Assembly: GCA_002007745.1 (NCBI GenBank)
Contig: CP019882.1
Coordinates: forward strand, 4,836,001 to 4,900,000
Direction of reading: 5' to 3'
DNA length: 64,000 bases
Origin: Mycolicibacterium litorale
Lineage (GTDB): Bacteria > Actinomycetota > Actinomycetes > Mycobacteriales > Mycobacteriaceae
Both the position numbers and the translations under genes were made by a program. Positions 33,034 to 43,740 of this stretch are shown piece after piece. The notes under the pieces are model-generated. The model made no database searches, was not told the origin of the DNA, and worked only from the letters and a program-made list of their open reading frames with translations. Every line of letters begins with the position of its first letter. Position 1 is the stretch's first letter.

Positions 33034-34758
33034 CTAGTCAGCGGATGCCTTCGCAGCCTTGCGGCTCGAGCTGCCGCTGGAACCGGCCGCCGAAGACGCC
33101 TTCTTCGACGCCGAGGCGCTGCTGGATGCGGCCGGCGTGCCGTTGGTGCCGTCCGCGCCCGGTGCACCGAAGGTGCCACCCGAGCCGCCGGCACCGCCAG
33201 CGCCACCGTGGTAGTTGGCCGGATCGCTCGAGCCCTTGCCCGTGGCGTTGCCGCCGTTGCCGCCGTTGCCACCCTTACCGCTGGTGATGAGGGAGCCACC
33301 GGAACCGCCGTCACCACCGAGGTTGGTGTTCTCGGTCGCACCGGTGCGGGTGCTGCCGCCGCCGTCGCCGCCCTTGCCGCCGAAACCGGTCCAGGTGTTG
33401 CCGCCGTTGCCGCCGGCAGCGCCGACCGACTCGCCCTCTTCGGCCTTGCCGGCGCCACCGGCACCGCCCGCGCCGCCGGTGCCGATGGCCGACACGCCGC
33501 CGTCGCCACCGTAACCGCCGTTGCCGGCCGCCTTGCCGTGCCCGGTGCCGCTGCCGCCGGCGCCGCCCGAACCTGCGGTCCCGGAGAACGAGTTACCACC
33601 GTATCCGGCGTCGCCGCCGTTGGCGCTGCCGGAGCCGGCCTCGGCGTTACCGCCGTCGCCGCCCGCTCCGCCGTTGCCGTTGAAGCCGCTCCATCCGCCG
33701 TCGCCGCCGGTGCCGCCGGTCGCCTTGCCGGTTCCGGAGGTGGCGCTGCCGCCGTCGCCGCCGATGCCGCCGCTGCCGGTGAGGAACCCGCCGACACCGC
33801 CCCACCCGCCGGCACCGCCGATGACGTTGCCGGTGGCCTGAGTGACCGAGGCGCCGGCACCGCCCGAACCGCCGTTGCCGCCCAGCAGACCGCCGGCGCC
33901 ACCGTCGCCACCGGCGTTGCCGACCACGTTGCCGTTGTCATCGACATAGGTGCCAACACCGGTGCTGCCGTTGCCGCCGTCGCCGAAGAAGAAGCCGGCG
34001 TTGCCGCCGGAGCCGCCGCCCCAGCCGTTGCCGCCGTTGCCGTAGAAGAAGCCGCCGTTGCCACCGTTGCACAGACCCGTGCAGCTTGCGGCGTCGTAGC
34101 TGTAGCCGGTACCCCACAGCAGACCAGCGTTGGGGTTGTCAGCGGTGCCGTTGCCGACGAAGAACCGGATCGGGTTGGACAGGTTCACGTTGGGGACGGA
34201 CAGCCGCAGCGCGATATCCGCGGTGATGTAGTTGAGGTCGCTGGGCACCCCGACCGGGCTGTTGCCGTACCCGTTGAAGTAGGCGTTGGTCAGGAACCCG
34301 ATCTGCGGGATGGGCGCGGTGAAGGCGACAGCCTTGGCGGCCAGATTCGCAGGCCAGTTCTGAATGGTGTCAACGATGTTGCTCACCGGGGGCCCGATCT
34401 GCTGGGCCACGACCGACACCACGGTGGGCAGTCCGAGTTCGTAGTAGACGTTGACCAGGTTGGGCTGGGGCGAGAATCCGTCGATCAGGTTCTCGATGAT
34501 GTAGTACGAAACCCCGGGGATTCCGGTCTGGCTGACGTTGCTGACCACGTTGCCGTAGCCGTTGAAGTACGCGTTCTGAATGCCGTCGATGGTGATATCC
34601 GACAGCGCCGTGAGCTCATACTTTGCCGAGGAGAGCTTGGTGGGCGACGGCGCATACTCCGCCGGGGCCGAGAGCACCGACGGGGTCGCCGCGACGATCG
34701 CAGCAGCGCCCGCCATCGCCATGCCGGTCACGAGGAAGGGCCGAGTCCGATACGCCAT
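33034..34758 (-). CDS. PGRS-repeat secreted protein without a PE domain
   Basis: 574 aa. An N-terminal signal-like segment (RPFLVTGMAMAGAAAIVAAT) is followed by a unique domain of about 190 residues containing two AYFNGYGN repeats (about 62-70 and 158-166). Residues about 225-535 are PGRS-type GGxGG repeats (GGNGGSGGAG, GGDGGAGG). The C-terminal tail is Ser/Ala/Lys-rich (about 540-574). It lacks the PE domain that heads PE_PGRS proteins of slow growers. Calcium-binding GGxGxDxxx nonapeptides occur loosely in PGRS repeats. Surface location is likely; function unknown. The G-rich opposite strand produces long spurious frames. Confidence 0.85.
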   Translation of the reverse strand: MAYRTRPFLVTGMAMAGAAAIVAATPSVLSAPAEYAPSPTKLSSAKYELTALSDITIDGIQNAYFNGYGNVVSNVSQTGIPGVSYYIIENLIDGFSPQPNLVNVYYELGLPTVVSVVAQQIGPPVSNIVDTIQNWPANLAAKAVAFTAPIPQIGFLTNAYFNGYGNSPVGVPSDLNYITADIALRLSVPNVNLSNPIRFFVGNGTADNPNAGLLWGTGYSYDAASCTGLCNGGNGGFFYGNGGNGWGGGSGGNAGFFFGDGGNGSTGVGTYVDDNGNVVGNAGGDGGAGGLLGGNGGSGGAGASVTQATGNVIGGAGGWGGVGGFLTGSGGIGGDGGSATSGTGKATGGTGGDGGWSGFNGNGGAGGDGGNAEAGSGSANGGDAGYGGNSFSGTAGSGGAGGSGTGHGKAAGNGGYGGDGGVSAIGTGGAGGAGGAGKAEEGESVGAAGGNGGNTWTGFGGKGGDGGGSTRTGATENTNLGGDGGSGGSLITSGKGGNGGNGGNATGKGSSDPANYHGGAGGAGGSGGTFGAPGADGTNGTPAASSSASASKKASSAAGSSGSSSRKAAKASAD

Positions 34759-35121
34759 TGCTAAATCCCCTTGCTGGTGCTGGTTCGCCCGGATCGTGAC
34801 GAACTCGATGCTTTGCTGATGCGAATCTTAGAAGATCCTGATAGATACTAAGTGGCTGTTTGCCCCTGGGCAAGCGGAACGTGTGAAATTGACGACTATC
34901 GACATTCGCAGGGTTGCCCGGGCACTGCGCCTTTGACCAGCGCACCAGGATGGCGGGTCTTCGGCATTCCCGCTGCCTACCATGAGTCCGCGCAGACAGC
35001 ACGCCGGGCACCAGTGACGTCGATTACACCGAGGAGCCTAACTAAGGGTGTAGCCGCCGGCTCACCCCTTGGGCGGCGTTAACTCTGGCGATGGTTTGCT
35101 AGTCGCCTGATACCGAATTCT
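34759..35121. other. Intergenic stretch upstream of the PGRS gene
   Basis: 363 bp between the PGRS start and the end of the VWA gene. No gene, RNA or strong hairpin recognised. The part next to 34758 is AT-richer than its surroundings (34820-34860) and probably contains the PGRS promoter. Confidence 0.5.
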
Positions 35122-37106
35122 TCAGCGGCGACGTCGACGGGATCGCAAATAATCGCCGACCACGGCCGCTCCGAGGCCGTCCAGATCAGGGACGACGACC
35201 CTGCCTTCCACCCGCCGCGCAACCTGATCGATGAACCGGGCCAGCCCGGGATCGTTCCCCAGCCGGAAGATGGTCACCTGAGCACCGAGCCGGGCGACCT
35301 CGTCGAACCCACGCACCGTGTGAGCGATGGTTCGCGGATGCGGGGGTAGTCAAAAAAGACCGACGAACCCTGACCGTCGACATCCTCCAGGTGCGCGGTC
35401 GGCTCACCGTCGGTGACGACCAGCACGACCGGCTGCGCGTTCGGATGACGACGCAGATGCCGCACCGCGAGCGCCAGCGCGTGGTGCAGGTTGGTGCCCT
35501 GCTCGTAGACGCCTTCGAGTCCGGTCAACTCCGCAGCAGTCACCGTACGCGCGTAGCGACCGAAAGCGACGATCTGCAGTGCGTCAGAACGGAACCGGGT
35601 GCTCACCAGGTGATTGAGGGCCAGCGCGGTCTGCTTCATCGGCAGCCACCGATTCTCCATCACCATCGAGAACGAGGTGTCCACCAGCAGGGCAACCGCG
35701 GCCTGGGTACGGGTCTCGGTCTCCGATACTTCCACGTCGTCGACGCTGATCCGCAGTGGCCCGTCGGCATCGGCTGGGCCGCCGGCCCGGCGCAACACGG
35801 CGTTGGTCAGGGTCCGGGTCACATTCCACGGCTCGGTGTCGCCGAACGCCCACGGCCGCGTCGCGCCCGTGAGTTCTCCGGCAGCACCGGCGCGGCGGGT
35901 GTCGCGTTCACCGTGCCGTCCGGAAAGTTGTTGGGCCACATCACGAAGCGCAGCGCGTCCCAATTGGCGCATCGCCTTCGGCGACAACCGCCACCGGCCG
36001 TCGGACCCGCGGTCCAGGAAGCCCTGGTTCACCAGGGCGCGCTCCAGTTCGGCCAGGGTTCGGGCGTCGACCGCGGCTTGGTCCCCGAGCTGGCGGGCCA
36101 GCGCATCGAGGTCGACGTCGTCCATCGTCGCCCCGGCATAGCTCTGCGACAGCTGGTCGGCCAGCTGTTCCAGCTCGGCGATGTCGGCCAGGGCCTGGGC
36201 GCCCTGCCCCATGCCGAGTGGATTGTCACCGGAGAATTCCGCCGAACCGGTCCAATCCTCCCCCGGCCGGGCGGCCTGCAGGTGGCCGTCCAGCCGGCTG
36301 AGCGCGTTCATCAATTCGGGCGAACCGAATGCCTGCTGCGCCAGGGCATCCAGCTCAGCTCGCTGCTCGGGGCTCAGGCTGTTGCGGAACCGCTGGGCGG
36401 CCGCGGCGCGCTTGGCCAGGGAGTCGAGCAACTCATCGACGTCTTTCGGGTTCTCCGGGAAGTACTGGCCGTGCTTGGCCATGAAGTCGTCGAAGTCCTG
36501 CTGCGTGTCCTCACCGCGAGAATGCTTGTCCAGCAGGTCGTTGAGGTCGTTGAGCATCTCGTTGACGGCCTGACGATCCTCGTCGGTGGCGTTCTCCAGC
36601 GCCTGTTTCATCCCGTCGAAGCGCTGATCGAGCATCTCACGCCCGAGCAGATCCTTGATTTGCTCATACTTCTGCGCGGCTTCCGGACTGCGCCACTGGT
36701 ATTCGGAGAGCTCCTGGACGGCCTTGGCCGGCGACGGCGACAACGCCTCGATCTGCAATTCCTGGAAACGCGCGTCGTCGTCGAGTGCGCGCGCCAACTC
36801 CTTGCGCTCGGTGAGCACGGCCTCGTCTAGCAGCTTCTTGATCTCCTGCAACGTGCCGTCAAGATTGTTGCGGTTCAACAATTCTCGGCGTCGCCTGTTC
36901 ACCTCGGCGGCAAGACGATCGGCGCCCTTCATGTCCTTGGTGCCCCGGCGAAGCAACTCGGCCAGTGCACGGCGCGGCGAGGTGCCCTCCATGACGTCCT
37001 GCCCGATCTGCTGCAGCGCGTCCCGCAAATCCACCGGCGGCGCCAGCGGATCGGGTCCCCCGGTGTAGGCGGAGTACCGGGAGTCGTGCGCGTGCCGCTC
37101 AACCAT
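35122..37106 (-). pseudogene. VWA-domain protein (Rv0959-like), one-base frameshift near the C-terminus
   Basis: ATG 37106 gives VERHAHDSRYSAYTGGPDPL and about 610 residues. The first 400 are helical and acidic. The VWA domain follows with a MIDAS-like LLVDTSFSMVMENRW and VTDGEPTAHLED. At 35342-35346 the frame is lost in a run of five C (minus strand). Six C would continue as RTIAHTVRGFDEVARLGAQV and so on to the true end at 35122. With its upstream MoxR-type ATPase it forms a MoxR-VWA pair, thought to act as a metal-dependent chaperone system. The frameshift removes only the last 60 or so residues and may be a sequence error. Confidence 0.85.
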
Positions 37107-37280
37107 GGCCGCACTCCTCACCGCGGCTCGTCCCTCGCCGCTCGATCGTCGTGCCGCGCTCAACCATGGCCGCACTCCTCACCGCGGCTCGTCCCTCGCC
37201 GCTCGATCGTCGTGCCGCGCTCAACCATGGCCGCACTCCTCATCGCGGCTCGTCCCTCGCCGCTCGATCGTCGTGCCGCG
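37099..37280 (-). repeat. MIRU-like tandem repeat, three 61 bp units
   Basis: Three nearly identical 61 bp units (37099-37159, 37160-37220, 37221-37280; one internal substitution) fill the whole gap between the moxR-like stop and the VWA start. On the minus strand each unit holds GAGGAG and an ATG opening a 22-codon frame that ends in a TGA overlapping the next ATG (ATGGTTGA). The moxR stop is joined in the same way (ATGGCTGA). This start/stop chain is the architecture described for mycobacterial MIRU elements in operons such as senX3-regX3. Copy number may vary between strains. Confidence 0.85.
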
Positions 37281-37281
37281 G

Positions 37282-38667
37282 TCAGCCATAGACGGTTTCG
37301 CCTTCTCCGGTCACCTTGTCGATCCGCTTGGCCAGATACAGCGCCTCCAGGGCCAGTTCCAGCGCGGCGGCCCGTTCCCCGTCGGTCTCGGCATCGACCC
37401 GCTTGGCGATCGCGTCGATGACCGGTAGATCGGGCAGCGCGGCCAGCACATCCTTGGCGGAGATCTGCTCGCCCGTGGTCACCGCCGAGCCGCCCTCGAC
37501 CGCCGCGACCAACGGTCCGACGTCGATGCCGCCGAGGACCCGCTGTGCGGTGTCGGCGGTGGCCCGGCGCAGCAGGTGCTCGAGGACGGCCTGTTCCCGG
37601 CCCTCCTCACCGGACTCGAATTCGAGCTTGCCGCGCAGCACGTCGATCACGGTTCCCAAGTCGACGACCCGCGCCACCGGATCGTCTTCACCGAGCACCG
37701 CGCCGCGATGCCGGGCGGAGGCCGCGACCGTCTCCGCCGCCGCGATGGCGAACCGCGCCGACACCCCTGAGCGCTGGTCGACGGAGTTCGACTCGCGCAG
37801 GTAGCGGGCGAAGCGGGCGATGATCTGCATCAGGTAGATCGGGACCTCGGCCGACAGGTGTGCCTCCTGGCCGATCACGCCGACCTCGGCGTCGAGTTCC
37901 CGCGGGTAGTGCGTGCGGATCTCCGCGCCGAACCGGTCCTTCAGCGGCGTGATGATCCGGCCGCGGTTGGTGTAGTCCTCCGGGTTGGCGCTGGCCACCA
38001 CGAGCACATCCAGGGGCAGTCGCAGCGTGTACCCGCGCACCTGGATGTCGCGTTCCTCCATGACGTTGAGCATCGACACCTGGATGCGCTCGGCGAGGTC
38101 GGGCAACTCGTTGACGGCCACGATGCCGCGGTGCGCCCGCGGGATCAGGCCGTAGGCGATGGTCTCCGGGTCTCCCAGGCTGCGACCTTCGGCGACCTTG
38201 ATCGGGTCGATGTCGCCGACCAGGTCCGCGACGCTGGTATCGGGGGTGGCGAGCTTCTCGGTGTAGCGCTCACTGCGGTGCCGCCATGCGATGGGCAGAT
38301 CCTCACCGGAGTCCTGAGCTCGGCGGATCGACTCGGGGGTGATCGGCGAATACGGATGCTCGCCCAGTTCTGAGCCGGCGATCACCGGGGTCCACTCGTC
38401 GAGCAGATTCTGCAGCGAGCGCAGCAGCCGGGTCTTGCCCTGTCCGCGCTCGCCGAGCAGGACGAAGTCGTGACCGGCGATCAAGGCCCGCTCCAGCTGC
38501 GGCAGCACGGTGTCCTCGAAGCCGAAGATCCCCGGCCACACGTCGTCGCCCTCGGCCAGCGCCGCGAGCAGGTTCTCTCGAATCTCCTGCTTGACACTGC
38601 GCTCACGATGGCCCGAGGCACGCAGTTCGCCGAGCGTGCGGGGGAGGTTGTCAGGTGAAGTCACCAC
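37282..38667 (-). CDS. MoxR/magnesium-chelatase-like AAA+ ATPase
   Basis: 461 aa. Walker A is the variant GERGQGKT (about 78-85), Walker B-like GIVAVNELPDL, sensor VVASANPEDYTNRG, and an arginine-finger region LKDRFGAEIRTHYPRE. The C-terminal lid is helical. It is equivalent to Rv0958 and is the ATPase partner of the VWA protein encoded downstream. The stop lies inside the diverged end of the MIRU-like repeat. A 14 bp tandem duplication lies 50-77 bp upstream of its start. Confidence 0.88.
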   Translation of the reverse strand: MVTSPDNLPRTLGELRASGHRERSVKQEIRENLLAALAEGDDVWPGIFGFEDTVLPQLERALIAGHDFVLLGERGQGKTRLLRSLQNLLDEWTPVIAGSELGEHPYSPITPESIRRAQDSGEDLPIAWRHRSERYTEKLATPDTSVADLVGDIDPIKVAEGRSLGDPETIAYGLIPRAHRGIVAVNELPDLAERIQVSMLNVMEERDIQVRGYTLRLPLDVLVVASANPEDYTNRGRIITPLKDRFGAEIRTHYPRELDAEVGVIGQEAHLSAEVPIYLMQIIARFARYLRESNSVDQRSGVSARFAIAAAETVAASARHRGAVLGEDDPVARVVDLGTVIDVLRGKLEFESGEEGREQAVLEHLLRRATADTAQRVLGGIDVGPLVAAVEGGSAVTTGEQISAKDVLAALPDLPVIDAIAKRVDAETDGERAAALELALEALYLAKRIDKVTGEGETVYG

Positions 38668-38716
38668 TCCACGCTACGACTGCTCTGCTGCGGTGGCATT
38701 ACGCGGTCAGCGCAAC

Positions 38717-38744
38717 GTCATATCTGCGGGGTCATATCTGCGGG
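38717..38744. repeat. 14 bp tandem duplication upstream of the MoxR-like gene
   Basis: GTCATATCTGCGGG occurs twice head to tail (38717-38730, 38731-38744). It sits between purH and the MoxR-like gene and could be a duplicated regulator site or a simple replication slip. Confidence 0.7.
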
Positions 38745-38765
38745 CCGTACCCCGGTGGGCGAGCG

Positions 38766-40346
38766 TCAGTGCGCGAAGTGGCGCGCTCCGGTGAGGTACA
38801 GCGTCACCCCCGCCTTTGCGGCGGCTTCGGTGACCAGATCGTCGCGTACCGATCCACCCGGGTGCACAACGGCTCTGACCCCGGCGGCCATCAGCGTCTC
38901 CAGCCCGTCGGGGAACGGAAAGAAGGCGTCGCTGGCGGCGACCGCGCCGCGCACCCGCTCTCCCCCGCGCTCGACCGCCAGCCGCGCGGCGTCGACGCGG
39001 TTCACCTGGCCCATGCCCACCCCGACCGTGGCGCCGTCGGCGGCGACGACGATCGCGTTGGACTTCACCGCACGGCAGGCACGCCAGGCGAACTGGAGGT
39101 CGGCGAGGGTCGCCGCGTCAGCCGGGGTGCCGGTGGCCAGTGTCCAGTTGGCCGGATCGTCGCCCGGTGCGTCGAGGGCATCGCGCTGCTGAACCAGCAG
39201 GCCGCCGCTGATCTGACGGAATTCCACGCCGTCGATGGGCGGCTCGGCGGCAACCAGGACGCGAATGTTCTTCTTACGGGCCAGGATCTCGACGGCACCA
39301 GGTTCGTAGGCCGGTGCGATGATGACCTCGGTGAAGATCTCGGAGACGAACTCGGCCATCTCCACCGTCACTTCGGTGTTGGCCGCGATCACCCCGCCGA
39401 AGGCGCTCAGCGGATCACATTCGTGGGCCTTGCGATGCGCGTCGGCCACCGAGGTCGACGAGATCGCGATGCCGCAGGGGTTGGCGTGCTTGATGATCGC
39501 CACGCAGATCTGCTGGTGGTCGAACGCCGCTCGCCATGCCGCATCGGCATCGGTGAAGTTGTTGTAGGACATCTCTTTTCCGTGCAGCTGCTCGGCTTGC
39601 GCCAAGCCGGGCCAGGCGGCGTCATCGCTGTAGAGCGCGGCCTGCTGATGCGGGTTCTCGCCGTAGCGCAGCTGCGAGGTGCGCCGCCAGGTCCGACCGG
39701 ACCAGGGCGGCAGGAACTCCAGATCTCCTTCCGCGGGCGCCAGCACCGACCCCATCCAGGTGGCGACGGCGACGTCGTACTCGGCGGTGTGCCGGAACGC
39801 CAGTGCCGCCAGCTTCTGCCGCTCGGCCAGGGTGAAACCGCCGGAGCGCACCGCGGCGAGCACGCCGTCGTAGCCCAGCGGGTCCACCACCACCGCGACG
39901 CTGGCGTGGTTCTTGGCCGAGGCCCGAACCATCGATGGACCGCCGATGTCGATCTGCTCGACGCATTCCTCGACGTCGGCGCCGGAGTCGACGGTCTCGC
40001 TGAACGGGTAGAGGTTGACCACCACCAGGTCGAACGGCTCGATCTTGAGCTTCGCCAGCGCCTGCAGGTGTTCGGGATTGCGGGTGTCAGCCAGCAGGCC
40101 GGCGTGAATGTGCGGGTGCAGGGTCTTGACCCGCCCGTCGAGGACTTCCGGGAAGCCGGTCACGAACTCCACCGGTGTCACCGGAATGCCTTTGTCTGCA
40201 ATCGTTCTGGCGGTCGATCCGGTGGAGACGATGTCCACACCCGCCTCGTGCAGACCCTGCGCGAGCGGAATCAGGCCACTCTTGTCGTACACGCTGATCA
40301 GCGCACGCCGGATCGGCCTCTTCCCGATCAATGTCCCCGCGGTCAT
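38766..40346 (-). CDS. purH: Bifunctional AICAR transformylase / IMP cyclohydrolase
   Basis: 526 aa, full length. The MGS-like IMP cyclohydrolase domain (about 10-150) begins KRPIRRALISVYDKSGLIPL and has GSTARTI and FKTLHPK-type VKTLHPHIHAG. The AICAR formyltransferase domain (about 160-526) has LRYGENPHQQAA, GKEMSYNN and KHANPCG. It performs the last two steps of IMP synthesis. ATG 40346 overlaps the purN stop by 4 bp. Equivalent to Rv0957. Confidence 0.97.
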   Translation of the reverse strand: MTAGTLIGKRPIRRALISVYDKSGLIPLAQGLHEAGVDIVSTGSTARTIADKGIPVTPVEFVTGFPEVLDGRVKTLHPHIHAGLLADTRNPEHLQALAKLKIEPFDLVVVNLYPFSETVDSGADVEECVEQIDIGGPSMVRASAKNHASVAVVVDPLGYDGVLAAVRSGGFTLAERQKLAALAFRHTAEYDVAVATWMGSVLAPAEGDLEFLPPWSGRTWRRTSQLRYGENPHQQAALYSDDAAWPGLAQAEQLHGKEMSYNNFTDADAAWRAAFDHQQICVAIIKHANPCGIAISSTSVADAHRKAHECDPLSAFGGVIAANTEVTVEMAEFVSEIFTEVIIAPAYEPGAVEILARKKNIRVLVAAEPPIDGVEFRQISGGLLVQQRDALDAPGDDPANWTLATGTPADAATLADLQFAWRACRAVKSNAIVVAADGATVGVGMGQVNRVDAARLAVERGGERVRGAVAASDAFFPFPDGLETLMAAGVRAVVHPGGSVRDDLVTEAAAKAGVTLYLTGARHFAH

Positions 40347-41002
40347 CCTATGGTCGCCTTTCTGCCACTCCAGGTCACACCGCGCGTCGCCAGCGCGGCC
40401 AGCACATCCACCAGCAGCCGTCGTTCGACGACCTTGATGCGTTCGTGCAATGTCTCTTCGTCGTCGTTATCGAGAATCTCGACGGCCTCCTGGGCCAGGA
40501 TCGGTCCGGTGTCCATCCCGGCGTCGACCAGGTGCACGGTGCACCCGGTGACCTTGACTCCGTAGGCCAGCGCGTCGGGCACCGCATGCGCACCGGGGAA
40601 CGATGGCAGCAGCGCCGGATGGGTGTTGACCACGCGGCCGAGGAAGCGCGAGAGGAACTCCGGGCCAAGTATTTTCATGAAGCCGGCCGACACGATGAGG
40701 TCCGGCCGGTGTTCCTCGGTGGCATCGGCGATCGCGGCGTCCCATCCGGCGCGGTCACCGAAGTCCCCCAGCCGCACACAGAACGTCGGAATCGACGCGG
40801 CCTGGGCGATGTCCACGGCCCGGCAGTCGCGGTCGACCCCGACGGCGACGACGCGGGCCGGGTAGTCCCCGACCGCAGCCGCCAGCAGCGACTGCAGCAG
40901 CGAACCGGTCCCCGAGGCCAGGACGACGAGCCGGGCCGGCGCACTCGGCGGGACGTGGAGGGGACGCTGCACGGCGATGAGCCTATCGGGGTTTGTCGGC
41001 AC
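40343..41002 (-). CDS. purN: Phosphoribosylglycinamide formyltransferase
   Basis: 219 aa. VVLASGTGSLLQSLL binds the phosphoribosyl group; catalytic residues appear in VNTHPALLPSFPG and DAGMDTGPIL (N, H and D of the GART family). It transfers formyl from 10-formyl-THF to GAR. Cotranscribed with purH through a 4 bp overlap. The first 20 residues are not typical, and an internal GTG start (VQRPLHV) is possible. Equivalent to Rv0956. Confidence 0.95.
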   Translation of the reverse strand: MPTNPDRLIAVQRPLHVPPSAPARLVVLASGTGSLLQSLLAAAVGDYPARVVAVGVDRDCRAVDIAQAASIPTFCVRLGDFGDRAGWDAAIADATEEHRPDLIVSAGFMKILGPEFLSRFLGRVVNTHPALLPSFPGAHAVPDALAYGVKVTGCTVHLVDAGMDTGPILAQEAVEILDNDDEETLHERIKVVERRLLVDVLAALATRGVTWSGRKATIG

Positions 41003-41053
41003 CGGTCGCCGGGCATCCGACGTTTCACCGTCGAGTTATGAGGAGCAGCGACA

Positions 41054-41304
41054 ATGTCGATCTGCAGCACATGCGGCAATCACTACGACAAGGCATTCAC
41101 GGTGACCTGGCCGGACGGTCGCACGGCGACGTTCGACAGCATCGAATGCGCCGCGGTCGAGTTGGCTCCGCAGTGTGCGCACTGCGGCTGCCGGATTCTG
41201 GGCCACGGTGTGGAGACCGAGGACGCGATCTTCTGCTGCGCCCACTGCGCGCGCAAGTCCAGCAACGCCGACGTCAACGACCGCTACCCGGTACCCGCCG
41301 GAGG

Positions 41305-41308
<4 letters not shown>
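41054..41308 (+). CDS. Small Cys-rich zinc-ribbon/metallothionein-like protein
   Basis: 84 aa with a good GAGGAG 7 nt before ATG. Eight cysteines: C4-xx-C7, C32, C41-xx-C44 plus neighbours, and a C-terminal FCCAHCARKSS reminiscent of the YYCCEAC region of bacterial metallothioneins. It probably binds two metal ions. It is divergent from purN and its stop overlaps perM by 4 bp. Function unknown; metal storage or a regulatory zinc protein are options. Confidence 0.75.
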
Positions 41309-42717
<1,409 letters not shown>

Positions 42718-42766
42718 CCGTATCACTCGACGCGCCAGTCAGGCGGGTTGCGCGAAGAGCGTCCGA

Positions 42767-43576
42767 CTAGGACGGGGTGGGACCAGAGGACGGCGACGAT
42801 GACGGCGCCTGCGGTTCGGACTGCCCCGACGGTGGCTGCTGGGATCCGACCGAGGGCGGCGGGCTGAAGCTCGGGAACCCGGTGGGTGGGGTCGGCGGAC
42901 CGCTCTGGGCGCCATGGCCGCCGAAACCGCCGGCGGAGGGACCCGACGAGTAGCCGCCGTACTGGGAGGGATATCCCGGCCGCTGCGGCGGTCCTTGCGG
43001 CGGCCCCTGCGGGCCGGGCTGGCCGTAGTAGCCGCCGGGCGGCGGGCCGTACTGGCCGAACTGTTCGTAGCGGGGCCGGGGCGCCGGGGCGGTGATGACG
43101 CCGGCCTCCAGGAGCAGGGCCGCGACCGAGGCGACGGCCTGCAGCAGCGTGAAGGCGAGCACCAGCCACAACGCCCAGCCGATCGAGAAGCCGGTCGGCT
43201 TGCTCACCACCTGGGCGATGACCAGCAGTACCGCGAGGACCGCTGCCGTGGCGACGACGCCGTCGTAATTCTTGGCCTTGGGCAGCAGGCTGACCCCTGC
43301 CAGCAGCGCCGCGATGAGTGCGGCGATGACCGGGTAGCCGCCGCCGCTTCCGGTGAGTTCAGCGCCACCGAAGGGTCCGATCTCGGCGCTGACCGTGAAC
43401 ACCGGTCCGAAACTGGCCAGATAGGCCGCCAGTCCCAGCACCACCACCGCCACCGTCAGGTAGAACGGCAGCTTGCTCGGTCCGGCCTCGGCCGGCGCGT
43501 ACGACGGCGCGGGAGCACCGTAGGAGCCCGGCGGCTGCGATTGTGGGTAGCCCGGGTTGGTGGGCGGGTAGGTCAT
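42767..43576 (-). CDS. Rv0954-like four-helix membrane protein (DUF5336)
   Basis: 269 aa. A short Pro/Tyr/Gln-rich N-terminus (1-35) precedes four membrane helices (about 38-58, 82-100, 108-125, 130-158). A long disordered C-terminal half is rich in Gly, Pro, Gln and Tyr (YYGQPGPQGPPQ). It corresponds to the 34 kDa antigenic-protein family next to perM in M. tuberculosis, reported to associate with division proteins. It lies 49 bp upstream of perM on the same strand, so the two are probably cotranscribed. Confidence 0.85.
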   Translation of the reverse strand: MTYPPTNPGYPQSQPPGSYGAPAPSYAPAEAGPSKLPFYLTVAVVVLGLAAYLASFGPVFTVSAEIGPFGGAELTGSGGGYPVIAALIAALLAGVSLLPKAKNYDGVVATAAVLAVLLVIAQVVSKPTGFSIGWALWLVLAFTLLQAVASVAALLLEAGVITAPAPRPRYEQFGQYGPPPGGYYGQPGPQGPPQGPPQRPGYPSQYGGYSSGPSAGGFGGHGAQSGPPTPPTGFPSFSPPPSVGSQQPPSGQSEPQAPSSSPSSGPTPS

Positions 43577-43740
43577 GGCCTCTCCTTAGCCTTGTCACGC
43601 CGCGCATCCGCGGCGCTGCGTCGGTTGTGGCTCGCGAACGGACCCGCAGGCCCGGTTCGTCCACCACGCTAGCGCACAGCGCCGCAGGGACCACGACCAT
43701 CGGCGTGTCACACAAGCGGTTGGCGACCGCCGGCCACGGC

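Noticed and set aside
32653..34764. A 703-codon plus-strand frame opposite the PGRS gene
   Set aside because: The Ala/Val/Thr-rich translation is the mirror of GGxGG codon repeats. The opposite frame has a signal segment and true PGRS repeats.
35391..36830. A 479-codon plus-strand frame opposite the VWA gene
   Set aside because: It is antisense to a conserved coding frame with a recognisable VWA domain, and has no family match.
37099..37280. CRISPR array
   Set aside because: The three 61 bp units are contiguous without unique spacers, and no cas genes are present. They fit a MIRU-like element.
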